64,000 bases of DNA. Source: Calothrix sp. PCC 7716. GTDB taxonomy: Bacteria; Cyanobacteriota; Cyanobacteriia; Cyanobacteriales; Nostocaceae. Shown here piece after piece: positions 1-8,808 of the stretch (its first letter is position 1; each line of letters starts with the position of its first letter). The DNA is taken from contig NZ_AP025018.1 in the NCBI RefSeq assembly GCF_019977735.1, positions 10,668,580 through 10,732,579 of the forward strand, given 5' to 3'. The notes under the pieces were generated by a model. That model did not search any database, was not told where the DNA came from, and saw nothing but the letters and a program-made list of their open reading frames with translations. A program made the position numbers and the translations under genes.

Positions 1-1
1 T

Positions 2-598
2 GGTGGCAGGCGCCGAGCAGGAGGACGACGAAACGCAAATGAACCAGCCCAAGGCGCCGAACCACCAAAACCCGTTTTGATCGACCAGGCAACGGGTAAA
101 GAAGCCAATATGAATGATGCTGCCATTCAAGCTAAAATCTTGGATGCGAGATTAGCGTTGGCAAAAGAGCGGCGAACATTACTACGAGAAACCTTACTCA
201 TGGGTGTTTCTCGCATGGTAGTCGAAAAAGGTGTAATCCGCGCCAATGTAAAGTTTAATATTGATGCCTACGAAGATACCGTCAACGATGATAGAGCGCA
301 AGAAAGTAGAAACGAAGGGTCTTCCTTCAACAGCGGATTTTTTGGTTTTGGTGGAGGTTTCTCACGACAAAAATCACAAGTTAGCATTGCCACATCAAAC
401 ACTGAGATGGGTTCAGAACTTTCAGCACAAATGGAAGGTTTTGTAGAAATTCAGTTTAAATCAGATTATTTCAAATTGGATAACTTCAGAGAAATTTTTG
501 ATTTAGGTCAAGGACAAATTCCCGCACCACAGTCTCAAGTTCCACCAACAACACCCCCCCAACAACTACCACCCGCACCTCCACCAACAACCCCTTAA
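2..598 (+). CDS. Conserved unknown protein, 3' end only
   Basis: The reading frame is open from base 2, so the gene begins before the window; the first internal start-like codon (TTG at 77) is not the real start. What is seen is about 198 residues: a Gly/Arg/Pro-rich linker, a central segment with MGVSRMVVEKGVIRANVKF followed by a Gly/Phe-rich loop (GFFGFGGGFSR), a second strand-rich stretch (MEGFVEIQFKSDYFKLD) and a Pro/Gln-rich tail. There are no membrane segments and no catalytic motif I recognise. It lies 12 bp upstream of the next gene and is probably in the same operon. The pattern resembles unnamed proteins that accompany phage-tail-like or effector loci, but that is a weak impression rather than a family assignment. 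Confidence 0.7.
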   Translation, partial: GGRRRAGGRRNANEPAQGAEPPKPVLIDQATGKEANMNDAAIQAKILDARLALAKERRTLLRETLLMGVSRMVVEKGVIRANVKFNIDAYEDTVNDDRAQESRNEGSSFNSGFFGFGGGFSRQKSQVSIATSNTEMGSELSAQMEGFVEIQFKSDYFKLDNFREIFDLGQGQIPAPQSQVPPTTPPQQLPPAPPPTTP

Positions 599-610
599 TA
601 ACCAGAAGCT

Positions 611-2854
611 ATGGCACTGGCAATTCTGCGATTTTTAGAAAGTGACGGCGCCAAAAGCCGATTTCAAATTGATTTAGGCACAAATCGGTTTTATCAATAT
701 CAAATTGGTGGCTTAGAGGTGCATGATGTCAATGGCTTAAAAATGCTACAAAGCCCTATTTATACCTCAGAGCTACTTAGCTTATCACCTGAAAACCTAG
801 GAAGAACAATTTTTGAAGTTCCCAACAACAAATTTGATACAAAACACCGTGCCATCCAAATTACTAGCTTTCGCGACCGTCAACGGGTTGGACCAGCCAT
901 CTCAGAAATTGTTACGGTCGCGATTGGAACTACACCTGTAACTTCGTTTAGCTTAACAACAGCAATGGAAACGGCTATGGATAAAGCTCCAATCGAAACA
1001 CTACCCTTTCAATATCGAGAAGTTCAACCCGTCAGCGAGGCGATGTTTTTGGGTGGAATACTAAATGCAGTCAAAAGTGTTGCGGCGCCTATTCTTGGTG
1101 CAGTTACAGGAGCAGCGACTGGTGGAGCATCTGGCTCCGGAATTACTGGTATACTTGGTTCAATACTGCCGCAATTAGCAGGTGTTATCGGGGGAGTGTT
1201 ACCCCAACTTTTGGGTGGAGCTACAGCTACTGCTGATGGAAGCACCCCGACCGCAACAGGACAACCTCCAGATGCTAGCCAGTTAACCAGTATTTTAACC
1301 GGGTTGCTTCAACAAGTCGGTAGTGCTGTCGCGGCGCCAGGACAAACAGCACCAGCACCAGTTGCCCCAACCGTCGCTAATGCAGTTAACGCACTAGTAC
1401 CGCAACCTGGAGTGACTGCAACACCCCGACCTCAGCCGATTATGAATCGTGCGCCTGTTGCTCAAAGACGTGGAGTAGCTAGAGCGCAGTCTTTAGCATT
1501 ATCTGTACAAAATTATTATTCAAGTCGAGCGTTTGATGAAGATGAAGATGAGGATGAGGCAGATACCTATGGTCTTTCTCTATCTTCAAATTATGCAGAT
1601 GCAATGTCAGATGAATACGCGGAGTCAATGTTTATCAGCGCAATTCTGCCTGCTCTTGGTGGCATATTGTCTAGCGTTGCACCTAAGTTATTGTCTGCAG
1701 TGCCAAATTTACTTTCGGCATTTGGCCCCCAACTGATGAATATGTTTACGTCGTTACTCAATCCTCAAGCAGCAAAATCTGGGCAAATGAGTACGATGCT
1801 AGGCATTGATGGAGAAGATGCAGAGGATGAGGCAGTATTAATTGCTTTGAGCTTGGCAATGGCAGCATCTGCTACGCCAGACTTAATATATCAACGAGTA
1901 GGCGCCGTCACCCTAGCGTTTAGCGATGTTAAGCCTGTAATGATGCATGGGCGTTCACGCTTTTTGTATCGTCACGACCAGGATATTGCATTCCCGCTTC
2001 GTTTAGAAACACCCCAACCAGTAAAAAAAGCACGATTACAGCTGCTAATTAAACATCCAAAAACATTAAAAATATTAATTGAGCAAAACTATCAAATTGA
2101 AAGTGCCACTTCTGGTGCGTTAAGGGTAGTACCCAGAATAAGTAAAGAGCATCTGAAAAAACTAGCTCTCAATGAAGAGTATTTAGTTTGTGTGTCATTA
2201 GTTTGGCAAGGTCGGTCTAAAAAGACACAACAAGTTAAACGTCTGGGAACAAGTACTATACAAACATTTACATTGGTAGGCGAATATTTATTTGACCGTG
2301 TAGAAAATGCAGGTGAAGCAATACCACTAAATAACGTCGAAAAATTCCGTTCTTACTGGCACAAAGTTTGGCAGGGAGATTTAACTGAAAATGTACGGAG
2401 AATGAATTTTGATTGTAAATATTACTACGCATTAGAAACTAAACGTACAGAAAACGCGCGCATGGAAACAGTGACGCAAGTTTTAGAAGAAGATTTAGCT
2501 GGTCGAAAAAGCAGGTTAAAATCAGGTTTAATAATGGCGCCTTATGTGTTGAACGAACTGCTAGGACAAATTTCTCAATATCCTCGACTTAGTACTGGTG
2601 AATTATCTGCACTAATGGCGCCAGAATTTAGAAAACGTTTTAATTATGCTGCTCGCACCCAGGTGAAATTTCAAGGACGACCCAGAGACACTGTAGCACT
2701 GTGGATATATCCCGAAGTGAAACTGCAACAAATAATACTTAAGCGTACAGAAAATACTAATGCTCAAGGTCATGTGTTGGGGCTAAAAGAACATCCCGTT
2801 TATTTTCCCATGCCTACTATTGCTCACTTTATTGGAGTAACTTCTGGGACATGA
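611..2854 (+). CDS. 747-aa unknown with two Gly/Ala-rich hydrophobic blocks
   Basis: No family recognised. The N-terminal ~125 residues look like a folded beta-rich domain (RFQIDLGTNRFYQYQIGG). Then come two hydrophobic, glycine-zipper-like blocks (about residues 141-210 and 338-392), both opening with a similar motif (EAMFLGGIL and ESMFISAIL), so they look like an internal duplication. Between them is a Pro/Ala/Thr linker and a very acidic stretch (AFDEDEDEDEAD). The C-terminal ~300 residues are basic and strand-rich. The hydrophobic blocks could insert in a membrane or pack as helical hairpins, as in pore-forming or tail-assembly proteins; this is inference. The ATG is 12 bp after the previous stop. 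Next gene 44 bp downstream, same strand. Confidence 0.8.
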   Translation: MALAILRFLESDGAKSRFQIDLGTNRFYQYQIGGLEVHDVNGLKMLQSPIYTSELLSLSPENLGRTIFEVPNNKFDTKHRAIQITSFRDRQRVGPAISEIVTVAIGTTPVTSFSLTTAMETAMDKAPIETLPFQYREVQPVSEAMFLGGILNAVKSVAAPILGAVTGAATGGASGSGITGILGSILPQLAGVIGGVLPQLLGGATATADGSTPTATGQPPDASQLTSILTGLLQQVGSAVAAPGQTAPAPVAPTVANAVNALVPQPGVTATPRPQPIMNRAPVAQRRGVARAQSLALSVQNYYSSRAFDEDEDEDEADTYGLSLSSNYADAMSDEYAESMFISAILPALGGILSSVAPKLLSAVPNLLSAFGPQLMNMFTSLLNPQAAKSGQMSTMLGIDGEDAEDEAVLIALSLAMAASATPDLIYQRVGAVTLAFSDVKPVMMHGRSRFLYRHDQDIAFPLRLETPQPVKKARLQLLIKHPKTLKILIEQNYQIESATSGALRVVPRISKEHLKKLALNEEYLVCVSLVWQGRSKKTQQVKRLGTSTIQTFTLVGEYLFDRVENAGEAIPLNNVEKFRSYWHKVWQGDLTENVRRMNFDCKYYYALETKRTENARMETVTQVLEEDLAGRKSRLKSGLIMAPYVLNELLGQISQYPRLSTGELSALMAPEFRKRFNYAARTQVKFQGRPRDTVALWIYPEVKLQQIILKRTENTNAQGHVLGLKEHPVYFPMPTIAHFIGVTSGT

Positions 2855-2898
2855 TGAAAATTTTAATGTAAAAAATTTAGCGCTTTTGGAGAAAGACA

Positions 2899-4239
2899 AT
2901 GCCTTTTGTATTTACTGTTTTCTTTTGTGGAACTGGTTCTAACAGTTTTGATACCCAAAATAAAAATTATCCAAATGGAGAACTTGTTTCAACACTTGCA
3001 AGTAACCATTCAGGTTCTGAATTTGTAGATTGGATTATTATTGATGGTCCAGGCAGTGGAAATTTGCAAGAAGATGACAAATGGGTAACACCAGGTAACC
3101 ACAACAAAACAAAAGCAACATTAACAGGAGCAGGTTGGGAAGAAAACGTAGCTCATGCCGTTGCTATGATTAAAGGCAATTATGAATGGAGTCGAAGCAA
3201 GCTTACCGCAGAAGAAGTCAAAATTCTCCAAAGCCAAGGTGTACCCATTGATAATCCCCAAGCATTAGGACCTTGGTTCTGGCGGACTTATGATTACCCA
3301 AATCGAAAAGTAACGCCCCAAGAGCTACAGATGCAGAAAGCGAAAATTATGCGGAAAGGCAAAATGCCTGACGTTGTTAATCTAATTGGTTGGAGTAGGG
3401 GTGGTGTCACATGTCACATGTTGGCAAATGCTATATATAACGACCCAGCATTAAGAAATATTCGAGTTAATATTTTTGCCATTGACCCCGTTCCTGGAAT
3501 TGGTAATTTTCAAGCACATCGTACATCAATTCCTGCGAATATTGATAATTATGTGGCTGTTTATGCGCGCGACGAACGCTCTTTTGGCTTTAGTCCTAGC
3601 GTTCCTAGTTTTCCCTCACAGATGAGAGTTAAACCAATTGTTCTGCCTTTACCAGGTAGACATGCAACGTTAGTTGGTAATGGTGCTGTTAATGGGGGAA
3701 GTGGTACACAAGATGCGGAACTTCTTGCTCCAGGAAAACTTGTTCGACATTTGGCAGAGGAATATTTGACAGCTTGGGGAACACCTCTTCAAAAAAGGCT
3801 TAACCTCTCATTGAAAGACGTTGAAAGTTTATACGACTCAATGGTCGCAAACAGTGCCAAATATATTGCTATGCGATCACACACTTATACAATAGAACAA
3901 GTCCAAGGCAAAGAAAGAAAAGTTGGCAAAGGCTCTGATTTACTTTCAACATACTTTCCCGATATTAAAGGAACTGAATACCTTCACCCTGAAGGACTTG
4001 CACCAGTAAACGGTTACTTGAGTTGGCATCACAAGCAGATAAAAACGTTGGTAACACCACCAGTTGCTCAACAGCAATCGGTTGATAGGCTCTTTCCTCA
4101 CTTTGCCTTTGGACTTACCTATTCCTTCTCCAACGAACCAATTTTGCTTAATGGAATGAAAGTAATCTTCGACCAACCCGTTGGACTTTACCCTGTAAAT
4201 CTTGAATCAAAAGAGGAAGCACGTCGTAATGGCGCCTGA
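2899..4239 (+). CDS. Alpha/beta-hydrolase, DUF2235/Tle1-like putative lipase effector
   Basis: The protein opens with FVFTVFFCGTGSNSFD, similar to the FDGTGN start of DUF2235 proteins. It has a nucleophile elbow LIGWSRGGVT (GxSxG, Ser near residue 166), an acidic loop AIDPVPG about 30 residues later, and GRHATLVG as a possible catalytic His. This order (Ser, Asp, His) is that of alpha/beta-hydrolase lipases, including the Tle1 phospholipase effectors of type VI secretion. There is no signal peptide, so if it is exported it would need a dedicated machine. RBS GGAG lies upstream of the ATG. Its 3' end overlaps the next gene by 11 bp. Lipase chemistry is likely; an antibacterial or antieukaryotic role is inference from the context. 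Confidence 0.75.
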   Translation: MPFVFTVFFCGTGSNSFDTQNKNYPNGELVSTLASNHSGSEFVDWIIIDGPGSGNLQEDDKWVTPGNHNKTKATLTGAGWEENVAHAVAMIKGNYEWSRSKLTAEEVKILQSQGVPIDNPQALGPWFWRTYDYPNRKVTPQELQMQKAKIMRKGKMPDVVNLIGWSRGGVTCHMLANAIYNDPALRNIRVNIFAIDPVPGIGNFQAHRTSIPANIDNYVAVYARDERSFGFSPSVPSFPSQMRVKPIVLPLPGRHATLVGNGAVNGGSGTQDAELLAPGKLVRHLAEEYLTAWGTPLQKRLNLSLKDVESLYDSMVANSAKYIAMRSHTYTIEQVQGKERKVGKGSDLLSTYFPDIKGTEYLHPEGLAPVNGYLSWHHKQIKTLVTPPVAQQQSVDRLFPHFAFGLTYSFSNEPILLNGMKVIFDQPVGLYPVNLESKEEARRNGA

Positions 4240-4558
4240 AAATAAACCAAATCCACCAAAACTTAATATGTTTGATGCAGTTGCACCAATAGAAAAAAAT
4301 GACCGCAGTCTGTTAATGCCATTTGCTCAACTGGTGGAAGAGCTAACAAATTATCAAAAACAGCAAGTTGATGAAAAAACAGGATTAGTTATGACTATTG
4401 AGCAGCTAACGGTCGATATGCCAATTGAGCTAAAAGTGACTGTTAATAATGATGGAAAAGTTAACATCAAAGGTTCACCACCAACCCAACTTGTTAAAAC
4501 TACTGTCATGCCTGTTTTTCATCAAATGCGACTACGGATAGTTAAAGATGGCGACTAG
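4229..4558 (+). CDS. Small unknown protein following the lipase-like gene
   Basis: About 109 residues starting MAPENKPNPPK. I chose the ATG at 4229 rather than an upstream TTG because a GAGGAAG ribosome site sits 9 bp before it. It overlaps the lipase stop by 11 bp and the next gene by 11 bp, which implies translational coupling. The sequence is soluble, with an N-terminal helix (LMPFAQLVEELTNYQKQQ) and a strand-rich C-terminal half (MTIEQLTVDMPIELKVTV). Its size and tight coupling to the lipase would suit an immunity protein or a chaperone, but it has no signal peptide and no recognised domain. Confidence 0.7.
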   Translation: MAPENKPNPPKLNMFDAVAPIEKNDRSLLMPFAQLVEELTNYQKQQVDEKTGLVMTIEQLTVDMPIELKVTVNNDGKVNIKGSPPTQLVKTTVMPVFHQMRLRIVKDGD

Positions 4559-5315
4559 TAACAACCGCACTTGGAATTTAGAAACTTTTCTTGATTCATT
4601 AATCTATGAGTTAGATAAAGCTCAAGATACGCTTTCTGTCAAGGGAATGAATCGAAAATTAACATATACTGTGAAAGATGTCTCCCTCGACTTACAAATC
4701 TTTCCAGAATTTGATGGTGAGACAGTTCGCTTTGTCACTGCTCAACCAGGTGAGACAGGAGCATCTAAAGTAACTTTTTTACTAGGGTCAATTAGAGACC
4801 ATCAAATCCAAGAAGTTGCTAGAAAACCTCTGACCCGCAAAGATATTTCTCTTGAAGAAATTAACCTACCTGAACCAGAAAAAAAGGAACTCAAAAAGCT
4901 GGGTATTCGTTCAGCCGAAGATTTAAGACGCACAATCGAAGACCAAAATGTCGATATTGAAAAGGTTACAGACAAAAAAGTTGATTATAAAGGACTTGCC
5001 AACTTAATTAACCAGTCACGGCGCCAACAATTAGCACCTACAGTTTCTAAAGCAAGTTTTTCCAAATCGCAAGGTAAAACTATTTTAACATTAGAGGGAG
5101 AAAATTTAGCGATAGCCCAATCTAGCACAGAATTTCCGGCTGCTGCTATTAATAGTCAAGCAGTGGAAGTAATTTCGGCAAATCCAAAAGAATTAAAAAT
5201 TCAGGTTAATGATAATTATTTACAAGGACAACAAAATCAGTTACAAATAGCTCTTGACCCATATGCTATTGTCACTATGAATTTAGAATTGCCTGCAACA
5301 AAACTTAAAAACTAA
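4548..5315 (+). CDS. Unknown 255-aa protein with helix-hairpin-helix-like middle
   Basis: No family recognised. Three parts are visible. An N-terminal ~95 residues is strand-rich and resembles in style the preceding small protein. A middle part (about 110-165) is helical and reads like a helix-hairpin-helix or SAP-like segment (PEPEKKELKKLGIRSAEDL). The C-terminal ~90 residues have an IPT/TIG-like beta pattern (KTILTLEGENLAIAQ). No signal peptide or membrane segment. It overlaps the preceding gene by 11 bp and is followed by 65 bp before the next gene. Confidence 0.7.
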   Translation: MATSNNRTWNLETFLDSLIYELDKAQDTLSVKGMNRKLTYTVKDVSLDLQIFPEFDGETVRFVTAQPGETGASKVTFLLGSIRDHQIQEVARKPLTRKDISLEEINLPEPEKKELKKLGIRSAEDLRRTIEDQNVDIEKVTDKKVDYKGLANLINQSRRQQLAPTVSKASFSKSQGKTILTLEGENLAIAQSSTEFPAAAINSQAVEVISANPKELKIQVNDNYLQGQQNQLQIALDPYAIVTMNLELPATKLKN

Positions 5316-5380
5316 AAATTAATAATAACGCATTCAAAAACAAAATTTATTGAATTATAATACAACACGAGGAATAAACA

Positions 5381-5974
5381 ATGTCTAACTATTCTAGCCA
5401 AAATCGCCTTTTAGCTCTTGAAAAAGAATTATATAGATGGAAGCAGGCGCCACAAAATGAACAAATTTATCAAGTAACTCAGGATGAACCTGAGTTAGGA
5501 GACACATTAGAAACAATAGAAGAAAATCTAGATGGTATAAATATAGATGAAATAGATGAAGAATTTGAACAGTCAAATCAAGAATATTCGGCGCCATTAA
5601 GTTATAGAGATATAGATGAATTTGTAAAAATGGATAACTTATCCTACTCAGGGTTGGCTTCAGTATTATCGAGCAATGCTAGTCAGCGTTTTAACCGCAA
5701 TATAGCCCAACTTTACACACAAGAGGATGAATTGGCGCCCAATTACTTAGATATAGAAAAACCTATAAAGCAACCAACAGCTAAATCTACCAAACCAACA
5801 TTAGAATTACCGCAAATTGAGCTTCCAGAAGTAGACTCGATGGAATTTGGCTTTGTTTCCGATACTACTTTTTCTGATACAGAACCGTCTTATAGTTCTT
5901 TGCTTCAGAGCTTACAAGAAGCAAGACTTAATAATTTTGCCGACTCTGAAGAGAAAACAGAAAATCAAGCTTAA
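5381..5974 (+). CDS. Small acidic protein with the locus-specific LLxLE N-terminal motif
   Basis: 197 residues, strongly acidic and low in complexity, probably disordered. The N-terminus NRLLALEKELYRWKQAP matches the pattern found at the start of the next two proteins (NSLLTLEQSLLAPKQ; NRLAQLEQTTL). Acidic blocks such as IDEIDEEFEQ follow, and the C-terminal part is rich in Ser/Asp/Phe (EFGFVSDTTFSDTEPSYSS). A GAGGAA ribosome site is 9 bp upstream of the ATG. It could be a truncated cargo leader, an adaptor or an acidic chaperone for its larger neighbours. No enzymatic domain is visible. Confidence 0.7.
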   Translation: MSNYSSQNRLLALEKELYRWKQAPQNEQIYQVTQDEPELGDTLETIEENLDGINIDEIDEEFEQSNQEYSAPLSYRDIDEFVKMDNLSYSGLASVLSSNASQRFNRNIAQLYTQEDELAPNYLDIEKPIKQPTAKSTKPTLELPQIELPEVDSMEFGFVSDTTFSDTEPSYSSLLQSLQEARLNNFADSEEKTENQA

Positions 5975-6044
5975 TAACGCTCAACAAAATAATTCTGCTT
6001 TTACTTTCTAAAATTCTTTAACTTTTACTCTTGATGGCTATATT

Positions 6045-8687
6045 ATGTCTAACTCCAATGGCTACAACCCTAATTCTCTCCTCACTCTTGAGCAAAGCTT
6101 ATTAGCACCAAAGCAAGAATCAGAGGAGCATCAAAACCAAGATATAGAAGCACAAGCATTTGATTGGGATGAAGCTATCAACCTAGATTACTCAGAAGCT
6201 GAAAGTTGGCATTATCCTAATTATGGTAGCCAGAGTTTTGACATAGAAGAAGATATAGCAACTTACGATGTTCAAGCTTTTGAAGTCGAAGAAGCTGAAC
6301 CCACACTTGACTATCAAGACCCACTTTCTCAATCTAATTCCCTTTTTGCTTTAGAACAAAGTGTACTGGGAGTTAATGCACCATACCAACCATCTTTACA
6401 ATTTTCAATTGAGGAAGAAGAGGAACTAGAGAGGCAACCCGTCGAATCCCAGGCATTTGATTGGGATGAAGCAATTGCTTTAGAATATGAAGAATCAGCT
6501 TACCCTACTGCTCAATCTTTTGATTGGCTGCCCAGCCATGAAAGCTATGGTTTGAATCTAGACGATGAGCCACCAACCTATGAAGTAGAAGCATTTGAGG
6601 TAGAAGAACTGCAACCAAAAGCTACAGAAGAAGAATATTCAAGTAGCAAAGAGTATGATTTTAATATCAATAATGATAATAATAATATCTCTAACTACGT
6701 AGCAGAAGCATCTTATGATACTCAAGCATATAGTTTTGATGCTGACGACGAACCAGAACCTATTTATCAACAAAAATCGCCCAGTCCACCTATCAAGGCG
6801 CCTGAACCAGTTGAAGCATTAAGCGATGATGATTTTGATGAATTTGAACGCGCGTCAATAGAAAATCGTGCCTCTGATGCAGAAGCATTTACAGCCGATT
6901 TGGCATCTATTTTACGGGGTGAAAAAGTTTACGAACCCCCAAAAGAAACACCTGTTCAAACTCAATCGGCGCCATTTTCATCAACTCCTCAACCATCGGC
7001 GCCGAAACCTCAACCTCAATCACCACCTCCACCAGTAACACCCAAGCAACCACGTCCTCACGATGTGTTTGACCAAATGGGCAGAAATGTATCTCACGCA
7101 ACTGCTTTTGATTTGGGTACTTTTTCATTAGAGCAACGCTTTGATGAATTTGACCGGATGTTAGACGAACAGGATAGCGAATCTCTAGCTTATGTTAAAG
7201 AAGATAAATCTGTTAAATATCAAGCTTTTGACGAAGAGGAAATGGCAGCAGATTTAGCGGTTTTGGGTGTATCTGATAGCTTTAACTCCCCAGACGAAGA
7301 AATTCTAATGGAAGATGAAAGCAGTGAATCTTTGAGTGCAAATGAAGTAACGCAAACTCTCGACCCTGATTCGCCAGAAATGGAGATGGAGCGATTGCTT
7401 TCAGAAAGCAAAGCCTATAGCGGAGCGTTTGTAACAGCTGCTCCTAGTACATTACCTCCTCTACAAGGTTTGATTGATATTTATACTGGTACTGCAAATA
7501 ATCCTGCAAGACTTTTGACACAAGCTGAAATCACAGAAATACAAAGATTAAGTACAGGTGGCGCCGCAGCTGGGCTAGCTGGAAGTCAAGCATTAACTGA
7601 CCGTGGTTTGATGGATTATCAAGCAATGGTTGCTTATGCAAATGGTAATAATTTTAGCAATTGGGAAACATTGCCTAAACCGACACGTTTGCAAGTGGCA
7701 ACTCATCAATGGGGCGTTCATAATCCGCCTAATGTAGATATGAGTAATAAGCCAGGGTATTGGAAAGCTCGTTCTATAGATGCCAATAATCCAGCAAGCG
7801 CAACTACAGGGGCATCAAGGCAAGCTATTTATAACCGAGATCGTGACATTTGGATTTACACTCTCAATGAACCCAGCCAAGCTGCAAAAGCCAGAATTCC
7901 GGGTACCCAACAACAACAGCAACAACTACTCATCACAAACACAGCAGTTAGGAGAATTTTACAGCGTATTTTTGCGTTGTTACATCTAGGTTTGACATAT
8001 CGAAATGGTAACAATCCCTATCAGGCGTGGACGCAGCACGTTGCAGTTGCACTTTCTCACGGTGGTAGAGTAAATGTAAAACTCCCTGTAAATTCAGGTG
8101 ATGACATTTTGAACTGGCTATTTGTAAGTCCTGCAATTAAAGATCAAGCGGGTGTTGGCACTAGAGCCTCCTCTACCCATAACATAAAAATTACACAGGG
8201 CGGTCAATTCCAAGAGAAAAAAGAACTTTTTAAGTTTATTGGTATGACGCACTACGCTTTAAATTTGGCAGTAGGTGGAATAGGTAACTTAGATGTTAAT
8301 GGAAATCCGATTTTACCTAATGGTTCTTACGGGCATCTTTATCTTGGCTACCGCAAGCCAGAAGCCAACACAATGGGAGGAATGTTAATTGGTATTGAAA
8401 ATGATGCATATGGGTCAACAAATCCTCTTGGTCACAAACACGGTCTTAGTGCCAAAGAAGCAGAGATGTCGCCAACGGGTGGCTTAAAAGTTGACAAGAT
8501 AGGTAGCCCTGCTGGACCTGGAGATACAGGATTTATGCTGGTTGATCTAACAACAGTAGCAAATTTGACAGGTAAATTAGGGAATGTTGTCACTAAACTA
8601 AATACAGCTAATCAAGGTGGGGCAGTGACAATTAATGCTACGGGACAACGTCTTACAGGAGCTATAGACCCAACCCTATTTACATAA
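6045..8687 (+). CDS. 880-aa putative effector: duplicated acidic leader plus C-terminal domain
   Basis: The first ~470 residues are acidic and repetitive. A unit of about 90 residues is duplicated: NSLLTLEQSLL, QAFDWDEAI and TYDVQAFEVEE (residues ~10-85) recur as NSLFALEQSVL, QAFDWDEAI and TYEVEAFEVEE (~98-188). Further [QE]AF-acidic motifs follow (AEAFTADLAS, YQAFDEEEMAADLA). A Pro-rich linker is at ~305-330. From about residue 480 to the end there is a distinct, non-repetitive, ordered domain with conserved-looking blocks (THQWGVHNPP, LSHGGRVNVKLP, GMTHYALNLAVGG, HLYLGYRKP, GGMLIGIEND). I do not recognise that domain. The layout, disordered leader plus compact C-terminal module, is typical of toxins or injected cargo, but this is inference. 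Confidence 0.75.
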   Translation: MSNSNGYNPNSLLTLEQSLLAPKQESEEHQNQDIEAQAFDWDEAINLDYSEAESWHYPNYGSQSFDIEEDIATYDVQAFEVEEAEPTLDYQDPLSQSNSLFALEQSVLGVNAPYQPSLQFSIEEEEELERQPVESQAFDWDEAIALEYEESAYPTAQSFDWLPSHESYGLNLDDEPPTYEVEAFEVEELQPKATEEEYSSSKEYDFNINNDNNNISNYVAEASYDTQAYSFDADDEPEPIYQQKSPSPPIKAPEPVEALSDDDFDEFERASIENRASDAEAFTADLASILRGEKVYEPPKETPVQTQSAPFSSTPQPSAPKPQPQSPPPPVTPKQPRPHDVFDQMGRNVSHATAFDLGTFSLEQRFDEFDRMLDEQDSESLAYVKEDKSVKYQAFDEEEMAADLAVLGVSDSFNSPDEEILMEDESSESLSANEVTQTLDPDSPEMEMERLLSESKAYSGAFVTAAPSTLPPLQGLIDIYTGTANNPARLLTQAEITEIQRLSTGGAAAGLAGSQALTDRGLMDYQAMVAYANGNNFSNWETLPKPTRLQVATHQWGVHNPPNVDMSNKPGYWKARSIDANNPASATTGASRQAIYNRDRDIWIYTLNEPSQAAKARIPGTQQQQQQLLITNTAVRRILQRIFALLHLGLTYRNGNNPYQAWTQHVAVALSHGGRVNVKLPVNSGDDILNWLFVSPAIKDQAGVGTRASSTHNIKITQGGQFQEKKELFKFIGMTHYALNLAVGGIGNLDVNGNPILPNGSYGHLYLGYRKPEANTMGGMLIGIENDAYGSTNPLGHKHGLSAKEAEMSPTGGLKVDKIGSPAGPGDTGFMLVDLTTVANLTGKLGNVVTKLNTANQGGAVTINATGQRLTGAIDPTLFT

Positions 8688-8808
8688 ACTTAATTAAACG
8701 GTGTAATCAGGCGCTGAACAATACCTCAACAAAAGAAATAATCTAGGCTCATTACACCATCAATTATCCAAAAAACTTCAAAATAAAATAAAAGTGAAAC
8801 CTTAAACT

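Noticed and set aside
1024-1245. Minus-strand open frame of 73 codons opposite the 747-aa gene
   Set aside because: Shadow of the Gly/Ala-rich coding sequence; no ribosome site and biased composition.
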